A DNA stretch of 47,873 nt. Source: an uncultured Faecalibacterium sp. (GTDB taxonomy: Bacteria > Bacillota > Clostridia > Oscillospirales > Ruminococcaceae). A program made the translations under genes and the position numbers. Where the stretch lies: NCBI GenBank assembly GCA_904394215.1, contig CAJFNF010000027.1:1-47873 (forward strand), written 5' to 3'. Below are positions 15,485 to 23,129 of the stretch, one piece after another. The first letter of the stretch is position 1. Each line of letters opens with the position of its first letter. The notes beneath the pieces were generated by a model, which was not told the origin of the DNA, searched no databases, and saw only the letters and a list, made by a program, of their open reading frames with translations.

Positions 15485-15511
15485 GAAAAAGCGTGCGCTG
15501 CCGCACGCTTC
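15485..15511 (-). terminator. Intra-operon hairpin with T-run (possible attenuator)
   Basis: Read leftward, AGCGTGCG and CGCACGCT pair around a short loop, followed at once by TTTTTCGGTTTTT. It has all parts of an intrinsic terminator yet sits in the 116-base gap between ftsL and the PBP gene, so it probably tunes downstream transcription. Confidence 0.6.
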
Positions 15512-15553
15512 TCCGGGTAGTCTTTTGGTTTGGTCCGGCCTGGCGGCTCCCCC

Positions 15554-16087
15554 TCACTGGGCGCTGCTGGCCGAAGCTTCAGCCGGCGGATCGATGGTCT
15601 GCAGCAGGGAAGACACGCCCGCCTGCAGGGTATCGGTCCACTTTTCCACCGCCGTCTCCCGGCGGGTCAAAACGCTCTGGTCATCCAGGCGGATGTAAGT
15701 AATCTGGCTGTCATCGATCTTCATCAGACCCAGACGGCCGGCCACATCCTCCACATTGCTGATGTTGGACTGGACGTTCAGGGTAGTGGTATAGTAGTCG
15801 TTCTGGCTCTGGGCCGAGACCAGCTCTGCCTTGGCCTGGCGGATATCACCGCTCAGCTCCACGATTTTTGCCTCGCTGAACAGCAGCGCCACCGACAGGC
15901 CTGCCAGAACCCCCAGCGCCAGGATTTGCATCCCGTGCTGCATCATCGCGCGGAGCGGCGAGATGGCTTGCTTGCCGCCCTGCTCGACCCGCAGGTTCAT
16001 CCGCCGCTCGGGCTGGGGCGCCGGGCGGCGGACCGTCTGTGCAAAGGCAGTCCCGTTGTAATGATAATCGTATGCAGGCTGACCCAT
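15554..16087 (-). CDS. ftsL: FtsL-like division protein
   Basis: A 177-residue bitopic protein in the FtsL slot between rsmH and the septal PBP gene. It has a ~50-residue cytoplasmic head, one membrane helix (about 52-70, ILALGVLAGLSVALLF) and an extracytoplasmic coiled-coil segment (KIVELSGDIRQAKAELVSAQ) ending in the FtsL/DivIC-like VEDVAGRLGLMKIDDSQITYI. FtsL joins DivIB/FtsQ and DivIC to assemble and activate FtsW-PBP. Sequence conservation in this family is weak; the call rests on topology, the closing GLMK motif and location. The tail of about 45 residues after that motif is longer than usual. The ATG follows AGGAGA. Confidence 0.82.
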   Translation of the reverse strand: MGQPAYDYHYNGTAFAQTVRRPAPQPERRMNLRVEQGGKQAISPLRAMMQHGMQILALGVLAGLSVALLFSEAKIVELSGDIRQAKAELVSAQSQNDYYTTTLNVQSNISNVEDVAGRLGLMKIDDSQITYIRLDDQSVLTRRETAVEKWTDTLQAGVSSLLQTIDPPAEASASSAQ

Positions 16088-16128
16088 GATCTATCTCTCC
16101 TTTTGCGCTCCCAAACCAGAGCGCATAC

Positions 16129-17097
16129 TTATATTTTTTCCAGAACCCGCAGATGGGCCGAGCGGCTGCGCCGGTTGTCGGCCAGCTCGTCCGGTTTTGC
16201 TTCAATGGGTTTGCGGGTGATCAGCTTTGCCTTGGCCTTGCCGCCGCAGACGCACACCGGAAATTCCGGCGGGCAGGTGCAGGCCGTGGCCCAGCGGCGG
16301 AACTTGTTTTTCACCAGCCTGTCCTCCAGCGAGTGGAAGGTGATGATGCAAAACCGCCCGCCCGGTGCCAGAGCGCCGAAAATGGCGTTCATTCCTTCAT
16401 CCAGGGCATCCAGCTCATGATTGACCGCAATGCGCAGGGCCTGGAAACTGCGGCGGGCAGGATTTTTGTCCTTGCGCCGCACAGCCGGGGGCACCGCCGA
16501 AGCGATCAGCCCCGCCAGCTGAAGGGTGGTTTCAATGGGGGATTCCTCCCGGGCTTCCATAATCCGTCCGGCGATCTGCCAGGCGTAGGGTTCCTCGCCG
16601 TAGTCCCGCAGGATGCGGGTCAGTTCTTCCCGGTCCAGGGTGTTGACCAGGTCGGCGGCGGTGGTCCCCTCCTGGCTCATCCGCATATCCAGCGGCGCGT
16701 CGGCCCGGTAGGAGAATCCCCGCTCGGCGTCGTCCAGCTGGTGGCTGGAAACCCCCAGATCCAGCAGCGCGCCGTTGATCTGGGAAATCCCCAGACCGGC
16801 CAGGGCGTCGGCCGCATAGCGGAAATTGGTCTGGACCACGGTGGCGGGCAGTCCTGCCAGCCGCTGCCGCGCGGTCTGGACCGCGTCGGGGTCCTGGTCC
16901 AGAGCGATCAGCCGCCCCCCTGCTGCCCCGTCCAGCCGGCTGGCAATGGCCCGGGAATGTCCCGCGCCGCCGGCCGTGCCGTCCAGATAAATGCCGCCGG
17001 GCTGGATGGCCAGCCCCTCCAGGCATTCCTCCAGCAGCACCGGCACATGTTCAAAGGAGGCCGGGTCAAATGCCTGCTGTTGTGATTCTGTGTTCAT
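16129..17097 (-). CDS. rsmH: 16S rRNA (cytosine1402-N4)-methyltransferase
   Basis: RsmH (MraW) uses S-adenosylmethionine to methylate N4 of C1402 in the 16S rRNA decoding centre. The 322-residue protein shows HVPVLLEECLEGL, the SAM motif YLDGTAGGAGHSRAI (about 38-52), LDLGVSSHQLDDAERGFSYR, DMRMSQ and the C-terminal FHSLEDRLVKNKFR with SRSAHLRVLEKI. It is second in the dcw operon. The 168-base gap behind mraZ contains a stable hairpin (17164-17197, arms GACCCC/GGGGTC plus CCCTGCC/GGCAGGG) without a T-run, which may affect mRNA stability. Confidence 0.97.
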   Translation of the reverse strand: MNTESQQQAFDPASFEHVPVLLEECLEGLAIQPGGIYLDGTAGGAGHSRAIASRLDGAAGGRLIALDQDPDAVQTARQRLAGLPATVVQTNFRYAADALAGLGISQINGALLDLGVSSHQLDDAERGFSYRADAPLDMRMSQEGTTAADLVNTLDREELTRILRDYGEEPYAWQIAGRIMEAREESPIETTLQLAGLIASAVPPAVRRKDKNPARRSFQALRIAVNHELDALDEGMNAIFGALAPGGRFCIITFHSLEDRLVKNKFRRWATACTCPPEFPVCVCGGKAKAKLITRKPIEAKPDELADNRRSRSAHLRVLEKI

Positions 17098-17265
17098 CGG
17101 CCCCGCCCCCTTTCAGCTTGATCCAATCTTTCATAACAAACAACAAATGCGGCGGCGCAGCCTGACCCCCGCCCTGCCTGGCGGCAGGGATGGGGTCGAG
17201 GCGCCGTCACGAACCCCGGCTCTGGCACGCGTCGGGCCGCATGTCGCGCTCCCTTTGCAGCCGCG

Positions 17266-17685
17266 TCAAATGTGCAGTTCCCGCAGGCGGGCCGCCCGCT
17301 GTTCGTTGGTGACAGCGGCGCGGCGGGCATCCCAACGGGCGGCATCCCAGATTTCAGCGTGGTTGCGGTTGCCGATGACGGCCACCGTCTTCCCCAGGCC
17401 CGCATACTGGCGGAGGGCTGCCGGCAGGAGGATCCTCCCCTGCTTGTCCGGCGTCACCTCGCAGGCGGTGCTGAACAGGTCCCCGGTGATTTCCCAGCTG
17501 TCCATCAGCTCGTCGGCGCCCATCCGCTCCGAGATGCGTTCCACCTCAGACATGGGCAGCGCAAAGAGGCACTGGTCCAGCCATTCCATCACAACAAAGC
17601 TGTCGCCCATTCCGTCCCGGAACTTTGCCGGGAAGTTGAGGCGGCCCTTGGCGTCAATGGTACAGTCATACCGTCCAAAAAACAC
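17266..17685 (-). CDS. mraZ: MraZ transcriptional regulator of the dcw cluster
   Basis: AbrB-fold DNA-binding protein that forms rings and represses its own operon. With the GTG start at 17685 it has 139 residues and begins with the family-typical FFGRYDCTIDAKGRLNFPAKF. The two MraZ half-domains are recognisable: the first DAKGRLNFP and, about 70 residues later, PDKQGRILLPAALRQYAGL, each with the conserved KGR/QGR turn. An upstream GTG (17730) would add 15 non-family residues and lies within the presumed MraZ operator, so it is rejected. AAGGGGG precedes the chosen start. Confidence 0.93.
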   Translation of the reverse strand: MFFGRYDCTIDAKGRLNFPAKFRDGMGDSFVVMEWLDQCLFALPMSEVERISERMGADELMDSWEITGDLFSTACEVTPDKQGRILLPAALRQYAGLGKTVAVIGNRNHAEIWDAARWDARRAAVTNEQRAARLRELHI

Positions 17686-17721
17686 CCTGACCGCCCCCTT
17701 TTGGGGAGTATGATGGGGCAG

Positions 17722-17751
17722 GTTCCCCACTTCTCCCTACTTTACTCCACT
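17722..17751 (-). promoter_or_regulatory. MraZ-box array (three 10-base direct repeats)
   Basis: Read leftward, three tandem 10-mers occur in phase: AGTGGAGTAA, AGTAGGGAGA and AGTGGGGAAC. This matches known MraZ operators, direct repeats with a TGG(G) core at 10-base period. The array begins about 5 bases after the predicted transcription start, a position suited to autorepression. Confidence 0.7.
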
Positions 17752-17762
17752 GATATGTTTTT

Positions 17763-17791
17763 ATTGTAACAAAACGGCCCCCTGATTGCAA
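17763..17791 (-). promoter_or_regulatory. Main promoter of the dcw operon
   Basis: Read leftward: -35 TTGCAA (17786-17791), 17-base spacer, -10 TACAAT (17763-17768), directly upstream of the MraZ repeats. Predicted start near 17756. Confidence 0.75.
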
Positions 17792-17890
17792 TAGTTTTCG
17801 CCCGACTTTTTCCATCAAATTTCTGCAAAATGTCCAAAAGCCCGCCGGGCTCCCTCAGAGTTTTCCCCCACTTTGCGCACCGGGCCCATC

Positions 17891-17925
17891 AAAAAAGCCT
17901 CCGCCGTCCAGAGGACGGGGAGGCT
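17891..17925 (-). terminator. Terminator of the rsmD / coiled-coil operon
   Basis: Arms AGCCTCCGCCGTCC (17896-17909) and GGACGGGGAGGCT (17912-17924) form a long stem with a 2-3 base loop; reading leftward a TTTTTT run follows. It lies 16 bases past the stop codon of the coiled-coil gene. Confidence 0.85.
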
Positions 17926-17940
17926 CGATGGTTTTTGCAC

Positions 17941-18405
17941 TTACTGCTGCTGTTTTTTGGGCGGGGTCCGCAGGCTGGACCGGACGCTCTTAACCTGGGA
18001 CGCATTGGAGATCATGGTCTCCTCGGTGGTCTTGAGCATGTTGTCGCAGTAGTCCGCGGTGGTCTGGCGGAGGGTGCGGCTTTCGGCCTGGGCCTGGGCC
18101 ATAATTTCAGAGGCCCGCTGCTGTGCATTTTTCACGATTTCCGACTCGCTGACCAGGATCCTGGCCCGCTCCTCGGCCTTGTGGACAATGGCCTGGGCCT
18201 GGGCGTTGGCCGAGTCCACAATCTGGGCCCGGTCGTTGACGATGGCCTGGGCCTGGCGCAGCTCGCCGGGCAGGTTGGCCCGAACCTCATCCAGATAATC
18301 CCGGATCTGGTCTACATCCACAATCCGTTTGCCCCCCGACAGCGGCATATTGGCGCTCTCTTCCAGGGCATCTTCAATGGTGTCCAGCAGTTCATTGATG
18401 TTCAT
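17941..18405 (-). CDS. Coiled-coil protein (DivIVA / ATP synthase b subunit-like), unknown function
   Basis: A 154-residue soluble protein without signal or membrane segment. The N-terminus MNINELLDTIEDALEESA is followed by a long amphipathic helix (about 45-140) with heptad-like Ala, Glu and Gln content (AQAIVHKAEERARILVSESE, IMAQAQAESRTLRQTTADYC), like DivIVA C-termini or F-ATPase b subunits. The tail is basic and Gln-rich. The ATG at 18405 follows AGGAGAGGA and overlaps the end of rsmD by 14 bases, so the two are translationally coupled. Clostridial rsmD is often followed by coaD; here this protein takes that place. Function not recognised. Confidence 0.7.
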   Translation of the reverse strand: MNINELLDTIEDALEESANMPLSGGKRIVDVDQIRDYLDEVRANLPGELRQAQAIVNDRAQIVDSANAQAQAIVHKAEERARILVSESEIVKNAQQRASEIMAQAQAESRTLRQTTADYCDNMLKTTEETMISNASQVKSVRSSLRTPPKKQQQ

Positions 18406-18973
18406 AGAGTTCCTCTCCTTCCGGTTCGCTGGGGCGGGGCTTGGTATACCGCCACAGCAGCACACGGCCGTAGCGGTACTGCTTGCGCAGGGTCAGGTCT
18501 CCCACCTGGGCGGGCAGAACCAGTTTTTCCTCGCTCTCACACAGGACAATGCCGCCGGGCGCAACAACCTTGTCCACCGCCGGCAGGATCTCCTCCAGGG
18601 TTCCCTGACGGAAAGGCGGGTCCAGCAGCACCAGATCAAACTGCTCGTGGCAGGCCGACAGCCAGCGAGCGGCCTCGCCCACACTGACCCGGCTGCGGTC
18701 AAACACGCCGCAGGTCTTGCAGTTGCGCATCACCACAGCGGCGGCATCCCGGTTCTGGTCCAGAAACACGCACCGCGACGCCCCCCGGGACAGCGCCTCA
18801 ATGCCCAGCTGGCCGCTGCCTGCGAAAAGGTCCAGCACCCGCGCCCCCGGCAGGTCGAACTGGACGATGCTGAACATCGCCTCCTTGACCTGGTCCAGGG
18901 TGGGGCGGGTGACATCTGTGCCAGGCAGTGCCTCCAGACGGCGGCCCCGGGCTTCTCCTGCGATTACACGCAT
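18392..18973 (-). CDS. rsmD: 16S rRNA (guanine966-N2)-methyltransferase
   Basis: RsmD methylates N2 of G966 in 16S rRNA using S-adenosylmethionine. The 193 residues show MRVIAGEARGRRLEALPG, RPTLDQVKEAMFSIV, the SAM-binding VLDLFAGSGQLGIEALSRGA (about 45-64) and the N6/N2-methylase signature LLDPPF (about 115-120). Length and ordering are standard. The ATG at 18973 lies behind an AGGAG-type site. Confidence 0.96.
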   Translation of the reverse strand: MRVIAGEARGRRLEALPGTDVTRPTLDQVKEAMFSIVQFDLPGARVLDLFAGSGQLGIEALSRGASRCVFLDQNRDAAAVVMRNCKTCGVFDRSRVSVGEAARWLSACHEQFDLVLLDPPFRQGTLEEILPAVDKVVAPGGIVLCESEEKLVLPAQVGDLTLRKQYRYGRVLLWRYTKPRPSEPEGEELYEHQ

Positions 18974-19198
18974 CTGTATCCGCTCCTTTCAGTGGTACGT
19001 TGTTCCCTTCATTATTGCAGAGCGGGCCGGACTTGTCAAGCCTTGGGCAGTGCGCCGGGGGGCTTGTCCGCATTTTCCTGCAAAAAACGCGCCGACGGCA
19101 TTTTGCCTTCTTTATTCGTTCACAACTTTGTGCTATCATAAAAATGAATTTTTGTGTGAAATCCGGTCTTTCCTGACCTGCAAGGAGCCTGCAACAAG

Positions 19199-21607
19199 AT
19201 GGAACGCATCGAACATTATGACTGGAACGACGGCTGGCTGTTCACGCCCCGCTATGACCCGGCCCTGCTGGGCCCGGACTGCGGCGGCCTGGAGCTGGAG
19301 CCGGTCCGCCTGCCCCACACCGTCAAGGTGCTGCCCTTCAATTACTGCAATGAAAACGACTACCAGCTGGTCAGCGGGTACCGCCGTGTTTTTACTGCGC
19401 CCAAAAGCTGGGAGGGCCGCACCCTGTTCCTGACCTTCGGCGGCGCAGCCCATGACGCCACCGTCTACTGCAACGGCCAGCGGGTGGGCCGCCACACCTG
19501 CGGCTACACCTCTTTTACCGTCAATCTCACCAGTGCCGTCAAGCTGGGGGAGGAGAACATCCTGGTGGTCCGCTGCGACAGCCGTGAGACCCTGGAGATC
19601 CCCCCGTTTGGGGGCCAGACCGAGCCTCTGACCTACGGCGGGCTCCACCGCGGGGTCTATCTGGAAGTGAAGGAAAACGCCTGGCTGCGGGACGTCTTTA
19701 TCCAGGCCGAGGCCGACGGCTCCTTCCGGATTTATTCCGCCGCCGAGGGGGAGACGGTGGGCTGTGCCCTGGAAGCCGAGATCCGTTCCCCGGCGGGGCG
19801 CCGGGCCACCTATATGGGGGAGCTCTCCCTGCCCATCCACGGCATCCTCAACGGGGTCCAGCCCTGGAACTGTGAACATCCCACCCGCTACACCCTCACC
19901 GTCCGGCTGATCCGCCCCGGCATCAACGGCCTGCCCGACCGGGCTTTGGACCAGAAGGTGATCCGCTTCGGCTTCCGCACCATCCAGTTCATGGCCGGGG
20001 GCCTGTACCTCAACGGCACCCGTACCGAGCTGCGGGGCCTGGTGCGGGAGCAGAGCTACCCCTACCAGGGCTACGCCATGCCCGACAGCATCCAGCGGCT
20101 GGACGCCCAGATCCTCCGCAAACAGCTGGGCTGCAATGCGGTGCGGTGCTGCTGCCCCCCCAGCCCCGCCTTCCTGGACGCCTGCGATGAGCTGGGCCTG
20201 CTGGCCTTTGTGGAAATGCCGGGCCAGCAGCACATCGGCGGCCCCGCCTGGAAAGCCCAGGCCCTGCAGAACTGCCGGGAGATGGTGGCCCAGTACCGCA
20301 ACCACCCCAGCGTCTTTCTGTGGGGTGTGCGGGTGCCGGGCAGTGCCGACGACGAGGCCCTTTATAAAAAGACCAACGAGGCGGCCCGCCGCCTGGATCC
20401 CACCCGCCCCACCTCCGGCACCCGGCGGTCCAAAAAAAGCCAGCTGCTGGAGGACGTCTACGCCTACGACGACTTTTCCTTTGCTGGGTCGGGGCCGGGC
20501 TGCCTGCCCCGGGCTTCGGTGACCCCCGACGCCCGCCGGGGCTATCTGATCGCCGGCTATGGCGGGATGATGTACCCCACCAAGAGCTTTGACGCCGGCG
20601 CCCACCGGCTGAGCCAGGCCCTGCGGTACGGCGCCGTCCTCAACGATGCCGCCGCCCAGCAGGGGGTGGCAGGCAGCTTTGGCTGGTGCATGAGCGACTA
20701 CAACACCCACCCCGCCTTTGGCAGCGGGGACCGGGTCAGCTACCAGGGGGTGCTGGACGCCTTCCGGAACCCCAAGCTGGCCGCAGCGGTTTTTGCCAGC
20801 CAGAAGACCCCCCGGGTCCCCTCGGACGTGGTGCTGGAAGTCTCCCCGGCTTCGGCCTTTGGGGATATGCCTGCCGGCTATCCCGGCGGATGCTGGGCTT
20901 TTACCAACGCCGACGCGGTGCGGATGTACCGCAACGGGGATTTGATCACTGAATTCACCCCCGACCGCCACGGCCGGTTTGCCGCCCTGCCCCATCCCCC
21001 CATCCAGATCAATGACTTTGTGGGGCCTCTGCTGGAAAAATACGAGGGCATCCCCCACAGTGAGGCCGCCCAGCTGGCGGCCTGCCTGAACGCCATGCGG
21101 CGGGACCCCAACCTGCCCTCTCCCCTGCTGCGGGCCCGGCTGGGCCGGCTGATGCGGGCCCTCCACCTCAATGACGCACAGCTGCTCCACCTCTACCAGA
21201 CCTATATCGGGGTACTGGGCAGCCCGGTGGCCTCCTACCGGTTTGATGCGGTGTGGCGGGACCGGGTCACCCGGACCGTCATCCAGGAACCTGCCCAGCG
21301 GGTCCGGCTGGAATGCACCGCCCGCAACGCCATCCTCACCGACGGCCCCACCTGGGACTGCGCTGCCATCACCCTCCGGGCCATCGACCAGAACGGTGCC
21401 CTGCTGCCCTACTGCAGCGAGGCGGTTCAGCTGTCGGTGGAAGGCCCGGCCCATCTGATCGGCCCCGCCGTCGTCCCCCTGCGGGGCGGCATGGCGGGCA
21501 CCTACCTGGCCACCGAAGGGGTGGCCGGCCGGGCCACCCTCCACTGCAAAATGGAAGGCGCCCTGGACGCCGAGGTCTCGGTCATCATCCGCCGCCGGGA
21601 AGTGTAA
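19199..21607 (+). CDS. Glycoside hydrolase family 2 homologue lacking both catalytic glutamates
   Basis: An 802-residue intracellular (no signal peptide) protein with complete GH2 architecture: jelly-roll domain (YRRVFTAPKSWEGRTLFLTF, YCNGQRVGRH), immunoglobulin-like domain, TIM barrel (about 270-530) and C-terminal domains. It matches the beta-galactosidase-like GH2 subgroup with FGWCMSDYNTH and FGSGDRVSYQGVLDAFRNPK. In active relatives the acid/base Glu follows Asn after HPS-ILWGVR; here WGVR is followed by VPGS, so Asn-Glu became Pro380-Gly381. The nucleophile Glu before YNGH-PTK is Gly453 (LIAGYGGMMYPTK). The frame is otherwise intact, so I infer a catalytically dead, possibly binding or regulatory, protein rather than an ordinary pseudogene. 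AAGGAG lies 12 bases before the ATG. It stands alone between rsmD and the zinc ribbon gene. Confidence 0.88.
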   Translation: MERIEHYDWNDGWLFTPRYDPALLGPDCGGLELEPVRLPHTVKVLPFNYCNENDYQLVSGYRRVFTAPKSWEGRTLFLTFGGAAHDATVYCNGQRVGRHTCGYTSFTVNLTSAVKLGEENILVVRCDSRETLEIPPFGGQTEPLTYGGLHRGVYLEVKENAWLRDVFIQAEADGSFRIYSAAEGETVGCALEAEIRSPAGRRATYMGELSLPIHGILNGVQPWNCEHPTRYTLTVRLIRPGINGLPDRALDQKVIRFGFRTIQFMAGGLYLNGTRTELRGLVREQSYPYQGYAMPDSIQRLDAQILRKQLGCNAVRCCCPPSPAFLDACDELGLLAFVEMPGQQHIGGPAWKAQALQNCREMVAQYRNHPSVFLWGVRVPGSADDEALYKKTNEAARRLDPTRPTSGTRRSKKSQLLEDVYAYDDFSFAGSGPGCLPRASVTPDARRGYLIAGYGGMMYPTKSFDAGAHRLSQALRYGAVLNDAAAQQGVAGSFGWCMSDYNTHPAFGSGDRVSYQGVLDAFRNPKLAAAVFASQKTPRVPSDVVLEVSPASAFGDMPAGYPGGCWAFTNADAVRMYRNGDLITEFTPDRHGRFAALPHPPIQINDFVGPLLEKYEGIPHSEAAQLAACLNAMRRDPNLPSPLLRARLGRLMRALHLNDAQLLHLYQTYIGVLGSPVASYRFDAVWRDRVTRTVIQEPAQRVRLECTARNAILTDGPTWDCAAITLRAIDQNGALLPYCSEAVQLSVEGPAHLIGPAVVPLRGGMAGTYLATEGVAGRATLHCKMEGALDAEVSVIIRRREV

Positions 21608-21755
21608 TCCCGGCCCAGGTTTTTACGGTTGATTTGCAGTCTGTTCAAAATTTGATCACTTCCGGCTGGCATACTGAATGCAGCCGGCACCCCCCTGGAT
21701 TTTCCTGTGGAAAGGATGCCCTTATTTCACCATCGTAGGGAGGCTATTCACCGCT

Positions 21756-22151
21756 ATGCGCGACAAAATCCGTCAATTTCTGGCAGGCCGTTACGGCACC
21801 GATGCCCTGAACCAGTTTCTCAGCATCGTGGCCATCGTTTTGCTGCTGATCTCCCTGGTCACCCGCTGGGGCATTTTCACCTGGCTGGGCCTGGCCGCGC
21901 TGGTCTACTGCTACTTCCGCACCTTCAGCCGCAACATTTCCCGCCGCACCGAGGAGAACTACCGGTTCTACACCCTGAAAGAGCAGATCACCGGCAAGTT
22001 CAGCGGCGTCAAGCGCCGCTGGGCTGACCGCAAGTCCTACCGGTACTTCCGCTGCCCCCAGTGCCACCAGATGCTGCGTGTCCCCAAGGGCCGGGGCCGG
22101 ATCGAGATTTCCTGCCCCCGCTGCGGCACCCAGTTCATCCGCAAGAGCTGA
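21756..22151 (+). CDS. Membrane-associated zinc-ribbon protein
   Basis: A 131-residue protein: basic head (MRDKIRQFLAGRYG), a hydrophobic stretch at about 18-48 that can form two short membrane helices (FLSIVAIVLLLISLVT and IFTWLGLAALVYCYF), a charged linker, and a C-terminal zinc ribbon with CPQCHQMLRVPKGRGRIEISCPRC. Such proteins sit in clostridial clusters with DUF5685 and J-domain genes; the role is unknown. Start: ATG at 21756, with AGGGAGG 12 bases ahead, in preference to an upstream codon that adds a non-conserved segment. It is one base from the next gene, so both are cotranscribed. Confidence 0.82.
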   Translation: MRDKIRQFLAGRYGTDALNQFLSIVAIVLLLISLVTRWGIFTWLGLAALVYCYFRTFSRNISRRTEENYRFYTLKEQITGKFSGVKRRWADRKSYRYFRCPQCHQMLRVPKGRGRIEISCPRCGTQFIRKS

Positions 22152-22152
22152 T

Positions 22153-22986
22153 ATGTTTGGCTACATCATTCCGGACCAGCAGGCCATGACCCCCGAAGCC
22201 CGGGACCGCTACCGCACTGCCTACTGCGGGCTGTGCCGCCGGGCTGCGGCCCTCCACGGGATGGCAGGCCGCATGACCCTGAGCTACGACCTGACCTTCC
22301 TGAACCTGCTGCTGTCCAGCCTGTATGAGGGAGAGACTGACGCCGTGGCCGAAACCGGCCGCTGCCCGGTCCACCCCATCCGGCCCATCCGCTGGCGGTA
22401 CAGCGGCCCCACCGACTACTGCGCCGACATCGGGCTGGCCCTCCATTATTACAGCGCCAAAGACAAATGGGAGGACGACCGCAGCCCCGCCGGCCTGGCT
22501 TATATGAAACTGCTGGACCAGCACCGCCGGGATACAGAGGCCCGGTGGCCCCGGGCCTGCCAGGCCATCACCCAGGGCCTGGACCAGCTGGCCCGGTACG
22601 AGGCCGAGGGCTGCCAGGACCTGGACCTGGTGTCGGGGTCCTTCGGGGGGCTGATGGCAGAGCTCTTCGACTACAAGCAGGACCGGTGGTCGCCGGAACT
22701 GCGGACCATCGGCTACAGCATCGGCAAATACATCTACCTGCTGGACGCCTGGGACGACCTGGACCGGGACAACCGGAAAGGGGCCTACAACCCCCTGCGC
22801 CAAATCTCCGCCGAACCGGATTACCAGGACCAGATGCGGGAGATCTTTGAACTGCTGCTGGCCCAGGCGGCAGGCGCCTTCCGGCAGCTGCCCTGCGTGG
22901 AGGATGCGGACCTGCTGGAAAACATCCTCTACTCCGGCATCTGGCTGAAATACAACGTCAAAAACCACCGCCGCAAGTCCCGCTGA
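22153..22986 (+). CDS. DUF5685 family protein
   Basis: A 277-residue protein with the features of DUF5685: N-terminal MFGYIIPDQQAMTPEARDRY followed by a Cys-rich segment (YCGLCRRAAALHG) and TLSYDLTFLNLLL, a second short Cys site (GRCPVHP), and mostly helical sequence with GKYIYLLDAWDDLDRDNRKG. The spaced Asp residues and helices resemble prenyltransferase-like or all-helical folds, and the N-terminal cysteines suggest a metal site; neither is proven. No signal peptide. The ATG is one base after the stop of the zinc ribbon gene. A terminator follows at once. Confidence 0.8.
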   Translation: MFGYIIPDQQAMTPEARDRYRTAYCGLCRRAAALHGMAGRMTLSYDLTFLNLLLSSLYEGETDAVAETGRCPVHPIRPIRWRYSGPTDYCADIGLALHYYSAKDKWEDDRSPAGLAYMKLLDQHRRDTEARWPRACQAITQGLDQLARYEAEGCQDLDLVSGSFGGLMAELFDYKQDRWSPELRTIGYSIGKYIYLLDAWDDLDRDNRKGAYNPLRQISAEPDYQDQMREIFELLLAQAAGAFRQLPCVEDADLLENILYSGIWLKYNVKNHRRKSR

Positions 22987-23017
22987 GCCCCCTTTCCGGG
23001 CCGGGGGCTTGCTTTTT
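22986..23017 (+). terminator. Terminator after DUF5685 gene
   Basis: Arms AGCCCCC (22986-22992) and GGGGGCT (23003-23009) surround a 10-base loop and are followed by TGCTTTTT. The stem starts at the stop codon. Its downstream edge is also the -35 of the next promoter. Confidence 0.75.
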
Positions 23018-23037
23018 GAGCCTGTTTACGCTAAAAT
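23009..23037 (+). promoter_or_regulatory. Promoter of the J-domain gene
   Basis: TTGCTT (23009-23014), 17-base spacer, TAAAAT (23032-23037), about 90 bases before the ATG at 23130. Confidence 0.6.
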
Positions 23038-23129
23038 AGATCAGATTCTGAAACCATTGCAGGAACCGGGCCCGCTACAGGGCGGGCAGCGTTCCATGTA
23101 CCGATCGAGAGTTGTGAGGGAGTTGTCCG

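Noticed and set aside
12924-15698. A 924-codon open frame on the plus strand opposite the PBP gene
   Set aside because: It is the mirror of a GC-rich coding strand with G/C at third positions; its protein is Gly/Val/His/Leu low-complexity with no domain, and the opposite strand encodes a clear PBP.
17685-17730. Upstream GTG start for mraZ at 17730
   Set aside because: It would add 15 residues not typical of MraZ and lies within the presumed MraZ operator repeats.
19119-19161. TTCACA / TGTGAA inverted arms before the GH2 gene as an operator
   Set aside because: The arms are short, widely spaced and in A/T-rich sequence; no regulator is adjacent, so chance is likely.
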